Of a DNA stretch of 64,000 bases, positions 11,660-21,062 are shown piece by piece. Source of the DNA: Arthrinium phaeospermum. Lineage: Eukaryota > Ascomycota > Sordariomycetes > Amphisphaeriales > Apiosporaceae. Made by a program: the position numbers and the translations under genes. The DNA is taken from the NCBI GenBank assembly GCA_006503535.1, contig QYRS01000002.1, forward strand, positions 1,860,001-1,924,000. Reading direction: 5' to 3'. The notes beneath the pieces were generated by a model. The model did no database searches. It had not been told where the DNA came from and saw only the letters and a program-made list of their open reading frames with translations. Numbering within the stretch: the first letter of the stretch is position 1; the number at the start of each line of letters is the position of its first letter.

Positions 11660-11927
11660 GCGTTCTTTCGGGGCGTTCAGCACATGTGGATAGAGCCAAC
11701 AGCGGCAAAGGCCGTTTAGTTTTCGGATGCTCCCGCAAAAGATGATCTTGTCTACATATATTGATCAGCAACTTTTTCTTAGGTATCCTCTCCAATGGGG
11801 TAACCATACTAGTTCAACTACTTAAAGCATCGTTTCCCGTAGGTGAAGCATCATGTCAATGCCGACCGAATGATCTCTAGTCTGTAAATTTACAGTAACA
11901 GGTTTCCAGGCACCAGCGCTTTCGCCA
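11660..11927. other. Short intergenic, convergent 3' ends
   Basis: Between the convergent secreted-protein gene and the amidase. Contains AT-rich 3' flanks and no visible gene. Confidence 0.4.
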
Positions 11928-14093
11928 TTACAATGATAACCTATTCCCAGCCGCAACCTGCCTCAGAATGCCGACCTCATCCAACTCCTGTATCAACCCC
12001 AGCAGCGCGTCATCCATGCCCTTGGGCGCCAACATAGAGATCGCGACCGGCAGGTGCGCCTTCGTCCCGGTGATCCGGGAGGTGAACTCCACTTCGCCGA
12101 GGGGCAAGACGTAATCGGGACAGCCGGAGCCGTAGCTGAGTGAGTACACCGAAAAGCCATCCCAGAACAGCTTTCTGCTACCGTCGGCCTCTTGCCTTGA
12201 CGGTGTGGCCTCGTCGCGATACTGCGGCTGCCCCCAGGCTTGGGGATAGACCAGCAACGGGATCACCATGCCCCCCTCGCCGTCGACCTCGGCCCCATCC
12301 TCCGCTGGGGTAGGTGTCGGTAGGAGCACGTTGTTCACCCACGTCGCGAAAACTTCCAACACTTCGCGAGAGCGCCGCATTTCCTCGTCCGATACCCCGG
12401 CGCCGTACTCGAGCCGGGCCTTGGTCGTAGGCTCGATGTACGGCCGTCCCCTGTCCGGATTGTCGCGCTGGAACTCGGCGACGAAAGGCCGGATGACATC
12501 GCGCGCCATAGAACCGTAGACTAGGTTGGGGTATATTGCCTGTGTACTTGGCGAGGTCCTGGTCGGTGTTCTCGGGATCAGGGCGGGTGGCGCGCCAGTA
12601 GTCGTATAGATTGAGTTCTTGACGTTGAACGCCTAGGTGTGATTCCAGACTGGCGACGAAGGTTTCGAAAATGGCAGCCGCAGGGGTTTGGTGCTCAGGT
12701 TTCGTGGAGTTGGGATGGGGAAAGAATTTGGGTGTTCGGCTCGCGGGCTCTGAGGGAGGTTCGGTGGCGTAGAGCAGCTTGAACTTCCTTCGTCGACTTC
12801 CCTGACCCGTCAACCTCTTGTCGGCTTCACCCCAGCTGCCATCGATACCACCCATCATGGCCCTACTCACAGCACTTGCCACGGAAGCGGAACGCGCAAA
12901 CACCCCGACAGTGTCAAACTCGCGACAGCACACAAGTGACAATGATGATTCAATGGCGCCTAGAGATGGCCGGATCCCAAAGAGGCCGTTGACCCCTGCC
13001 GGATGCCGGATCGAACCTCCGGTGTCGGTGCCGACCGTGAAGTCGAGCCAAGAGTAGCTGGCGCACGCGGAGGCGGAGCCCGAACTGGAAGAGGAAGGTT
13101 TCTGCCACCCGTCGCCTCTGGCATTGGTGGGCGTAACCTCTTCGAACCTGCAGACTCCTTGTCAGTTCCTCGAGCCCATACCGATTGAAGAAAGGCGTAT
13201 AGGGCTGGTTGATACACGCACCGTTCTAGGGGGTCCTGGCCATCACACCACTGAGTGCATCGGAGCTTGCCAACCATGACGGCCCCTGCGGCCAGAAGAC
13301 GTTGAATGCATGGTGTCGTCGCCTCTCTTGGCGGATGCAGGTCGCGATAGTCCTTGCTGCCGTTGCCCGTCTGAAGACCTTCCAAGTCTATATTGTCCTT
13401 GACTCCAAAGCGAAGGCCCGAAAGCGGTTTCTCATTGGTCGCGTCGCTGAAATAGAGCCTCGAAGGGACTGTTATCAGCTATGTTGGTTGAGGTAAGCAG
13501 TTGGGCCATGCCAGGGTCCATGGGATTGGATGTACTTGCATCGGAGACATCGAGCCACCGGAACGGCTCACTAGGTCGGTTTGGCGCAACGCCTCGTACG
13601 AGGGAGTCGCTCTGGTCAGCGAACAGTCTCGAGACTGCGTACAAGTTTCCGGTGATGGCATGGAGCACGTAGGGGCCAGGAGCAATGCGCAGGCCCCTTG
13701 TGACAGGGAAGCTCGAGGCACCTGAATACTTCGTCTGGACTGTCGAGGTCTCTGATGCGTTGCCGGATGGGTAAATAATTACTAGAAACAAGTCAACATT
13801 CTGAGATATCGGTTGGTCCTTTCTTAGCAGAACCTACGCGACAGAAACCCTGGGGACCATACATCGTCCGCCTCGAGCCGTGCTTGAAATGTATCGAGAG
13901 TATCATCTGACACGATAGTATCGTCAAAGTATGTCGCCGCTAGAAAGCCACAATCTTGGGTCGCTGGTTTTAGAGTGGTCACAGGTTCAGCGTGGAGAAT
14001 GTAGGGCTTGCCATCTACATGGATAATGGTGGTGGCGATGCTGCTGCGTGAGCTGGCAGTGGCCTCTTGGTCCAGCTTGACTTGTTCTGACAT
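11928..14093 (-). pseudogene. Amidase-signature family gene broken by a 2-base deletion
   Basis: Exons: 14093-13838, 13781-13536, 13468-13222 and 13147-11928. Spliced, they encode an N-terminal extension of about 165 residues seen in some fungal amidases and then the amidase domain. The catalytic Lys lies in GLRFGVKDN, the cis-Ser region in SSSSSGSASA and the nucleophile Ser in GTDTGGSIRHPAG, so the Ser-cisSer-Lys triad is complete. Family members hydrolyse amide bonds. The substrate is unknown. Near 12532-12537 the frame changes: TGNI is followed out of frame by YPNLVYGSMARD. The expected ATATATA run is two bases short. This would truncate the C-terminal third unless it is a sequencing error. 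Fragments of the same gene lie at 17.9 and 20.8 kb. Confidence 0.8.
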
Positions 14094-14162
14094 CCCGGCC
14101 GTCGGGCTGGGTTAGGTGGCTGGCGTCCTGGGAATGAATGGAAAGGCTGTGATGGGAGACTG

Positions 14163-14258
14163 ATGGCGGGCCTTGCCGGGATTGACTGGGTCGGCGCCAT
14201 TATGCTGAGCGCGGCGCTGGGTCTGCTGATGTACGTTCTCGCGATGACGACTTCGTCG
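14163..14258 (+). pseudogene. Fragment of a DHA2 MFS gene
   Basis: 96 bases that differ at only six positions from 19134-19039 (reverse strand) of the intact transporter. It encodes IDWVGAIMLSAALGLLMYVL in frame. It starts 70 bases upstream of the amidase start and points the other way. Sequence on both sides is unrelated to the transporter, so this is an isolated internal piece of one membrane region, evidently copied recently. Confidence 0.9.
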
Positions 14259-14387
14259 ACCGACGGCAGGTCTGTATTGACGTGTTTTTTGCTGGGCAGG
14301 AAGGCGCCAATCAATCAAATGCAATGCAAGGTGTACAGGCACCTGCTCTTCAGTCTGGGTGGAGCTTACTGCGCTAACCCGCACTTC

Positions 14388-14405
14388 CCCAGTCTGGGGA
14401 AAGGT
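14388..14405. repeat. Short palindrome upstream of the 14.7 kb gene
   Basis: TTCCCCAG and CTGGGGAA form 8-base arms around a single T. They are nested within an outer CCCGC/GCGGG pair. The palindrome lies before the pyrimidine-rich leader of the unrecognised gene at 14678, so it could be an operator or part of an element end. Confidence 0.5.
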
Positions 14406-14677
14406 GAAAAGCGGGTCTTTGTTTACATTTCAATTCACCCCGCGTTCTGTCACTCAGCCTTCTTCTTCTCTTCTTCATCATCAATTATCATCCCCCATCC
14501 CCCGCCAACCACCACAACGTATCGTTTTCATAGGTAAGTAAACATTCTATTCGCTCTCACTCTAACGTTCTTCTCTTTAGGACCCTTTTTTTTCTTTTCC
14601 CGCGCACCGGAACCCATCGACTTGACTCGAGGACCCCGCATTTCGCCGCCCAGAACCGACCAAACCTGCCTATCGCG

Positions 14678-15229
14678 ATGGCTTTCTTCAACGACCTCAA
14701 CTCCACCATCGACAGTCTCGCTCCTCCTGGCACGGCAGTAGGAACATGTGGAAAGTGGTGCCAATTTATCATAGCCTCGGCGATCATAGGTGCGATCTCT
14801 GCCTGGCTCCAATTTGCTAAATGGGTCTAGGTTACCATCCTCGAGTTTTGTCGCAAGGATCCGTCGGTCGTCCCTTCGAAGTGGGCAGCCAAGACCCAAC
14901 CCACACAAGTCGTAGGCCCCGATGACGACAAGGCCAAGCCCGTTCCCGTGTCCCTCGGAGGAATCGCCCTCGACCTTAGCCCGACAACCATCAATGCATT
15001 GTCGCAAGCCGTGTCCAACGCCGTCCAAGCCAACAACGAACGAACCGACGACCGACTCAAGGCGCAAGCCTTCCAAATCGGCGAGTTCCAGCGGCAGATC
15101 AACGACCGGTTCGATGCATCCGACCGAGCGAGATCCAGCGACATGGAGGCGATTCATAGTCACATCCACGAGCTCGATAATCGCTTCGTCCTCAAACGGC
15201 GGGTCAACCGCATGGCACGACTTTCCTAA
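14678..15229 (+). CDS. Unrecognised gene: membrane-helix peptide and coiled-coil protein separated by an in-frame TAG
   Basis: ATG at 14678 opens 50 codons ending in TAG at 14828-14830. This first part includes a hydrophobic helix (WCQFIIASAIIGAISAWLQF). The same frame then stays open to 15229, about 132 more codons, including LDLSPTTINALSQAVSNAVQ and a charged helical region that looks like a coiled coil. Three readings are possible. The first is a 93-base intron from GTAGGA (14738) to TCTAG, which keeps frame, removes the helix and has a TGCTAAAT branch. The second is two separate proteins, with the second starting at ATG 14948. The third is stop readthrough. A likely 5' leader intron (GTAAGT to TTTAG) lies at 14532-14579. 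I do not recognise the family. Confidence 0.5.
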
Positions 15230-15714
15230 AGGCTAAGTGTCCCCTCCCTCTTCTCCCGTTGTTACATGTCTACCTAGTCGTTCTTTTTTGCTTTTGTCCG
15301 CTAACATATATCCTAGGTCTTTCCTTTCTGCGTTGCATCGGTAGGTTTGTTGTGGAGGATGGCTGGTGGTGCTTTTTGGTTGTTTTTTCTTGGTTTGTTT
15401 TGGTTAGGTGGGTGGGTGGACGGATGGTTAGATAGGTAGATAGTAATAATCACCTTCGAAGAGCTTGCGCCTCATCGTGGCGAAGGTGTCAAGTACATCG
15501 ACCGAGAGTCGATGGAAACTAAGACAGGCTCATCTTGTATATAGTTGAACTCCATAGTTAGATATTAGCTAGAGAGTCAATACAACGAACATAATGATAT
15601 ACTATTCGATGACTGACTAAGGAATCCCAAGTGTTCCTTCAGTCCCTAATTCAACGAGGTCTCCATATGATGGTGAACGAACCACCACCTTACTTCTGCC
15701 ATTTCATGCCCTAT
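15230..15714. other. Probable 3' region of the unrecognised unit
   Basis: Noncoding. Contains T/G-rich low-complexity DNA at 15340-15440 (GGTGGGTGGGTGG and GATAG runs), the hairpins described separately, and an AT-rich tail near 15540-15600. No ORF of note. Confidence 0.4.
15451..15520 (+). ncRNA. Candidate structured RNA, two adjacent hairpins
   Basis: CACCTTCG (15451-15458) pairs perfectly with CGAAGGTG (15481-15488), with a further CGCC/GGCG pairing possible inside. Directly after it, CATCGAC (15496-15502) and GTCGATG (15508-15514) form a 7-base stem with a CGAGA loop. That stem is flanked by AAGTA on the 5' side and GAAAC on the 3' side, which is the arrangement of a bulged-G (sarcin-ricin) internal loop. 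It lies 220 bases after the coiled-coil ORF, possibly in its 3' untranslated region. It is not a hammerhead: the CTGATGA core is absent. Function unknown. Confidence 0.4.
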
Positions 15715-16141
15715 ACCTTAGTCCGGTTTGGCGGCGCTATGTCCTGAAGAGGCGCTCGAATGGTGCTGTCCCAAACTTCTCCGTCCTCCTTCTCCTCCTA
15801 CAACTTGATCGCGGAGCTGGCTGCAGTCCTCCAGCTGGCGGTTGCGGGTATCTTCCAGCTGGCGAATGCGGGTGTCTTCCTCCTCTAACTTGATCTTGGG
15901 GTTAGCTGCCGTCTTCCCGCTTGGCGAGTGCGGCCTGATTCTTTGGGCGGCATCCTGTCGGGTTTCGTATGTCCTCTTGATCCGGCCGCCTCGCTGTTTC
16001 TGCAAAGTTCTCCAGCTGGCGAATGCAGGCGTCCCTCTTGGCGAGTGCAGCTTGAGCACTGGCCGATTGAGACGGATTGCTGAGCTCGTCGTCAGTCATG
16101 TCATAGATACTAAGTACGCTTCTCGGGAGCATCTGGGCCAA
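15715..16141 (-). pseudogene. Unknown repeat-rich gene family, degraded copy 1
   Basis: On the minus strand an ORF from 16141 begins MAQMLPRSVLSIYDMTDDEL and continues through NPSQSASAQAALAKRDACIR. The frame then breaks, and repeats of the QLEDTRTR type follow down to about 15715. The same NPS-SAS-QAALAKRDARIRQLE block appears at 17.05 kb. The product would be a charged, probably coiled-coil protein. Frame breaks show that this copy is not functional. The family is not one I know. Confidence 0.6.
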
Positions 16142-16204
16142 CTCGACTTAACTGTGAGAGATGACAGGGATTGGCGCGTTTCATAGACAATGCATCTGTG
16201 CTAA

Positions 16205-16405
16205 ATCGTTGGACACGCCACCGGCCAGCGAATGTAGACCGGGAGGAAGCGTTTTCGAGTTGACGAGGTTGGATGCGGTAAAGAGTAGTATTGATCAAAG
16301 TGCCAGCGTCAGTACATGTAGGTTAGGTAGCTTCGACACGGCGACTTGGGGAAGGCAACAGCGCCAGCGAGACAACCAGGTTTTGGGCATAGCCGGGGCG
16401 CCACA
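16205..16405 (-). pseudogene. Degenerate remnant of the DHA2 MFS gene
   Basis: 16211-16303 resembles 18365-18460 of the intact transporter (CCGGCCAGCGA...GGTTGGATGCGGTAAA). 16357-16400 resembles 18980-19022 (CAGCGCCAGCGAGACAACCAGG, interrupted relative to the parent). In the parent these lie about 550 bases apart, so the piece between has been deleted. Many substitutions are present, unlike the nearly intact fragment at 14163. Confidence 0.6.
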
Positions 16406-17039
16406 TTGCGCGAAATAGCCTGTGGCTGCAGGCGCTTAATTGCAGTTGCTACCGGCTTTCAACATCGAAGCTGGCGGATATCTCTAATATAGGTAGGCCA
16501 ACTTCTATGTACTTCAACCGATTCAGCCACTCGCTTTGTCAGTGACCTCTTCGACCCTTTTCGACCCTCGTGCGACGTCACCGAAAGCCTCCACGGCTCG
16601 CTCCGCACAGACGTTGAAATGGAGACAGCGTTCACCCGGAGCGTCGAGGAACGACCGCGAGCAATACCACAATCACAAATTAGTGATTATACGGCTCGAG
16701 ACCGGTATCGTTAGAAAGAAGAACATCGATAACATGGGGGTAGACGAAATTTTAAGATGGCTTGTCTCCCGGGATCGTGAGTTGTCAAGGGGTCAAGTAG
16801 CGGGTGGTTTGTTTGTATGGGAGCTCGGGTGGCCGATGCCCGTTGCTTGAGGCGCGCGGCCCGTGCGCTCCCTAGCCTCGAAGCTGACCTTGCCATACGA
16901 GCCTCCAGGCTCGGATGGTCCTGTTGTTACCTGCCGTAGGAACGAGGGTCTTTACCAGCACCTGCGGAGGTCTAAAGAGCTTCGTTCCTACCCCCAGAAT
17001 ACCTAACTCGTTTTCTGGTCCAAGGCTTCATATAATTAA
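16406..17039. other. Unassigned stretch within the rearranged block
   Basis: No gene recognised. An ORF at 16536-16850 has no family resemblance or good start context. It probably consists of decayed repeat sequence. Confidence 0.35.
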
Positions 17040-17756
17040 CGACAAGCTCAGCAATCCGTCTTAATCGGCCAGTACTCAGGCCGCACTCGCCAAGAGGGAC
17101 GCCCGCATTCGCCAGCTGAAAGAAGACGGCACTCGCCCAGCGGGACGCCCGCATTCGCCAGCTGAAGGATGGCCGCGGCCAGCCCTGAGGTTAAGCTGGA
17201 AGAGGAGGAGGAGGACGGCAGCCAGCCCTCAGATCAAGCTGGAAGAGGAGGAGGAGGACGGCAGCCAGCCCTCATATCAAGCTGGAAGAGGAGGAGGACG
17301 ACGAGCTCGAAGACACCCGCACTCGCTAAGCGGGACGCCCGCATTCAACAGCTGGAGGACTTACTCCTTTGAAAACAGCGAGGGTGGCAGGTCGTTCACA
17401 GTATCAAAGGAGACCGGGACTAAGCCCGGCAGAATGCTGTTCAGACAATTAAGGCCTTGGAGGATAATGTTAGTTGGACCCGAAGGTTCTATGGGCTAGA
17501 AAACGAAGTTGACCAACGTCGGCAGTTCACAGAGGAGCCTGCTACTGCTACTGGCACTCCTCCCAAGCTGGTGCACGCCGGCGCCAACGGCGAAGGGGAA
17601 ATGATAAACGGGCTACAAGTGTTACTTACCGGTCGATGGGAAATCATGCCTAAAGCGACTTACAATATATACTTGGTTTTCGTGGATATTCAATTGCCAG
17701 CTCATTTCCCCGACAGCATGCGTCCTGAACCTGCGCTTGCGGTAAGAGAGTAGCGA
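17040..17756 (+). pseudogene. Unknown repeat-rich gene family, degraded copy 2 with C-to-T stops
   Basis: Reads as one protein except for frame breaks and three stops. It starts near 17040 with LSNPS, then TAA where copy 1 has CAA (Gln), then QAALAKRDARIRQL. After a 43-base tandem repeat (17179-17304) it continues ALAKRDARIQQLEDLLL, then TGA (from CGA), KQRGWQVVHSIKGDRD, TAA (from CAA), then ARQNAVQTIKALEDNVSWTR. It stays open to a normal stop at about 17754, ending PEPALAVRE. All three stops fit C-to-T change, as in repeat-induced point mutation. The tail, about 100 residues, is the best preserved view of the family. Confidence 0.65.
17179..17304 (+). repeat. 43-base tandem repeat, three copies
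   Basis: Units start at 17179, 17222 and 17265. Each carries CCAGCCCT followed by AAGCTGGAAGAGGAGGAGG. The unit length is not a multiple of three, so each copy shifts the reading frame (KLEEEEED becomes AGRGGGG and so on). Confidence 0.85.
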
Positions 17757-17898
17757 CGCGATGCTTCATTGCTCGGGCATATGACACCGGGGCAAGTGCG
17801 AAAAGGCACGGAAAGAGGAAGAACCCCCTAGAAAGGCCCAGCGCTTTGGGAGATACGCTACTATTGCCGAAGGGTTTTCGAATAACCGTGGTAATCGG

Positions 17899-18125
17899 GG
17901 GTGAACTCCAGTTCGCCGAGGGGCAAGACGTTATCGGGATAGCTAGAGCCGTAGCTGACTAAGTGCACCGAAACACCCTCCTAGAACAACTTTCTACTGC
18001 CGTCGGCCTCTTGCCTTGATGGCGCGGACTCGTTGCGATAGTGCGGCTGTCCTCAGGCCTGGGGTAGATCAGAAGCAGAATCGCGAAACCCTCCGCATTA
18101 TCGATCTCGGCCTCGCCAGCGGCAG
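17899..18125 (-). pseudogene. Amidase gene fragment (C-terminal part)
   Basis: About 225 bases closely resembling 12080-12300 of the amidase in the same orientation: GGTGAACTCCAGTTCGCCGA against GGTGAACTCCACTTCGCCGA, and CGTCGGCCTCTTGCCTTGA shared exactly. Several differences are C/T or G/A. It abuts the 3' end of the intact transporter, so the amidase and MFS genes were probably neighbours in the parent segment. Confidence 0.85.
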
Positions 18126-18146
18126 CGGCAGTGACAGCTATATCGC

Positions 18147-19908
18147 CTACTCGTTCTTCTTGCCGACGGTGCCGCCTTTCCTGAACCCAAAGTAGGAGAC
18201 GAACACCACCAACCCCGTGGCGGCGAAGATGGTCCAGAACGCAGCACGGTACCCCTCCATGAGCGCCGCCTTGCTGTCAGCAGAGCTCGAGTGCTCCGTC
18301 ACGGAAGCTGCGATTGCCGCAGTAACGGCGAGACCAACACTGTTGCCGAACTGAGCGACTTCATTGAACACACCGCCGGCCAGCGACTGGAGGTCTGGAG
18401 GAAATGCCTCCGAAATGACGAGATTGGATGCGGTAAACAGCACTATTGGTGAATTAGCATTGCTAACATGTTTGCAGGGGTCGGCCCGGGGAGATGAACT
18501 TGCCGTCAGGGTTCATGGGCGACAGCAGCAGTGCCCAGAAGGGGGCGAACCAGTAGTTCTCGCCTACGTTTATGGTCGCCATAAGAATAGGGGGAATCAA
18601 CGTAATCACTGCCGAGGCAGTGGTCAAGGTTTGCACTTTCACGCGAGAGATCAGATACGCTATCGCGATGTTGGTGAGCGCCCCTAAGATCGGATGGGGA
18701 ATGAACCGTAGTGAGCTCTGTAGCGCACTAAGACCCTCGATCTCTTGGAAGCTACAAGGGCTTCTTAGTACAATTGTGTCTGCATCAATCGCTCCTCCGG
18801 GGCGGAAATTATGGACTTACTAGAGAGTAGTGAAATACTCCAGACCATTCAACGCTGCCCAGCAAAAGAACACATTGATACAGAACGACGTAAACGTCGC
18901 ATTGCGCCAGAGCCGGTTTGGAATCAGGGCCGGCCGCCCTTTCAGAGTCTGCCAGTGCATCCAAAACGGGAAGACAATTAGCAGCGCTAGCGATACAGCC
19001 AGGAGCGCCGCGTTCTGGGCGTAACCGATGCTGAGGTACGACGACGTCGTCATCGCGAGGACGTACATCAGCAGGCCCAGCGCCGCGCTCAGCATAATGG
19101 CGCCGACCCAGTCAATCTCGGCGAGGCGCGCCATCAACGTCTCGCCCGTCCGAACCGGCTTGTGGGGCAGCGACCAAATGGACGCCGTCGACAGGACGAA
19201 GTTGATGCCGGCCATCATAAAATACGCCCACCGCCAGCCAATGGTGTCGGTGAAGACGCCGCCCAGGACGAGCCCCAGCGCAAATCTTAGCGGCTGGCCC
19301 ATGCCGTTCATGGCGAACGCGACATTACGCCAGGTGCCCTTGTGCGGGAAGGTCAGGGTGATGAGCCCGACGGCCGTCGGCAGACACATGGCGATGGAGG
19401 CGCCCAGTAGCGTCCGCAGCGCGATGAGCTGGCCGCCCGTCCGCGCGAACCCCAGCGCCACCGTGAAGGCGCAGAAGAGGTAGCTGCCGGCCACCCACAT
19501 GGGCTTGGCGCCCACGACGCTGTCGGCCAGCGCGCCGAAGATGAGCAGCAGGCACCCCGCGGCGAGCGCGTAGACGGCCGCGGGCCAGAGCTCGAGGCCC
19601 CGCTGCAGGTTCACGTCGCGCGCGATCTGCGGGATCGCGGACACCAGGATGCCGGAGCCCATGGTGTTGAGGAAGCTGATGCCCGCGAGTGTCGCGATGA
19701 CGGTGATGCCCCGAACCTTGGAGATCCTGGTGGGGATGTCTCCGGCCGCTGCAATCTGTTGTGTCGGAATCCCTGCCGCATGGGGGTGTTCTGTGGCAGC
19801 ATTTGGTGGCATTGACGGAATACCTCCCTTTCCAGTACCGCTGGATACGAGCCCACGGTCTGGCATCGGCGCCATTTCTATAGTCAAGGCGCTGGTGGAC
19901 GACGTCAT
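18147..19908 (-). CDS. MFS transporter, DHA2 family (14-helix drug/H+ antiporter type)
   Basis: Exons: 19908-18821, 18751-18504 and 18442-18147, giving 543 residues. The middle junctions read YFTTL|YFQEIEGLSAL and SPMNPD|VLFTASNLVISE, both smooth. The second intron uses a GC donor (GGCAAGT) with a TAG acceptor. Conserved features include the helix-5 antiporter motif region NGMGQPLRFALGLVLGGVF and the segment GGVFNEVAQFGNSVGLAVTA. Such proteins export toxic compounds or secondary metabolites across the plasma membrane. The gene is intact although it lies between fragments of itself and of the amidase, so it is probably still under selection or recently arrived. Confidence 0.88.
18443..18503 (-). 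other. GC-AG intron of the DHA2 transporter
   Basis: 61 bases with donor GCAAGT instead of GTAAGT. Using it restores the conserved join NPD-VLFTASN and the reading frame. No GT donor nearby does so. Confidence 0.8.
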
Positions 19909-20559
19909 TGCCGCGGATCAGAATTCATGCAAACTGTGGGTAGGTTTCCAAAGAACAAATCCGCCGATGTGATATATGGTAGAATAGGTGAATGTATCAG
20001 ATGTCGCAACGGGAAAAGAAGTTGCTGGCTGGTACGGGCAAGTTGAGGAAAGTACACAGGAAATGCCTCTGCGGATCTATTCCTCCTGCGTGAAAGTGAA
20101 GCTCAGAGTTGGGTATCGGGTTGGACTGATTACCGTCTTACCCCAAATTCCTTTGAAGAACGGGGTTTGTCAGCAATGATTACAGGTGTGCCACTAACGT
20201 CATGGTGTGATACTCCGAATGAGGAATCCTGGCGACGAGGTTCCTCCGAGCTGCCAGGAGCACTTCGTGATATGACGGCAATGCGGCTAGGCGACCTGAG
20301 GATGCATTGCTATTGATACCGCTTCTCTGGGTTGAGCTGGCTTGCTGTGAACGATGCCGTCATATTGGTGTGGGCAAAGCCGGGCTAGCGGGCAACGACA
20401 CTACTTCCGTTAGGACTCTGAAATAACCAGTTTTATGCTGCACCGCTCGTACACCGTCTAATGGTATAATTTAACGTACGCCGGCTCGAAGGAGGCGAGG
20501 AGGGACGGCACTGTGCACGAGCAATGCCACACCCACACATCTCAACGTCGCACGAGCTC
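19909..20559. other. Upstream of the DHA2 gene, no gene seen
   Basis: About 650 bases likely to contain the transporter promoter. Only short ORFs are present. No inverted ends or recognised repeat. Confidence 0.4.
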
Positions 20560-20780
20560 TGTCGGCCATTCAGCAGCTCATAGAGGCACTATTCGATTCA
20601 GCCAGCCCCGAGATCAAGTTGGATGAGGAGGAGGACGGCACTCGCCAAGAGGGACACCCGCACTCGCCAGCTGGAAGACACCCGCACTCGCCAGCTGGAA
20701 GACACCCGCACTCGCCAAGCGGGACGCCCGCATTCGCCAGCTGGAGGACTTACTTCTTTGAAAACAGCGAGGGTGGCGTA
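20560..20780 (+). pseudogene. Unknown repeat-rich gene family, degraded copy 3
   Basis: Contains SPEIKLDEEED-like coding, ALAKRDTRTRQLED, a 24-base repeat (QLEDTRTR, about two and a half units at 20655-20725), LAKRDARIRQLED and then the join to TACTTCTTTGAAAACAGCGA, which is shared almost exactly with 17360-17380. As in copy 2, a TGA interrupts at that point. Immediately afterwards the sequence switches to an amidase fragment. Confidence 0.65.
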
Positions 20781-20799
20781 TGAGAAGGTATACCATAGT

Positions 20800-21062
20800 C
20801 TTCTGTCTGTCGGCTTCTCCCCAGTTGCCATCACTAACACCATCCATAGGCTTAAAGGCGGTATTTGCCAGTCAAGCGGAAAGCGTAAACACCCCGACGA
20901 TGTCAAACTCATGGCAGTAGACAATCGACAAGGTGGGATTAGTTGGCTAGGGATGGCCGGATCCTAAATAAACTGTTGACACCTGCCGGGTGACGAACTG
21001 AGCCTCCGGTGTCAGTACCGATCGTGAAGTCGAGCTACGTGTAGCTGGAGCTAGGCGGCCGT
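20800..21062 (-). pseudogene. Amidase gene fragment (central part)
   Basis: Resembles 12815-13075 of the amidase in the same orientation. GTAAACACCCCGACGATGTC matches GCAAACACCCCGACAGTGTC. GATGGCCGGATCC is shared, and CCGGTGTCAGTACCGATCGT matches CCGGTGTCGGTGCCGACCGT. The changes are mostly transitions. It covers the region around the amidase nucleophile motif but has lost its reading frame. Confidence 0.85.

Noticed and set aside
15489..15520. Possible hammerhead ribozyme (GTC and GAAAC near a stem)
   Set aside because: The CTGATGA core is absent on both strands and the order of elements is wrong.
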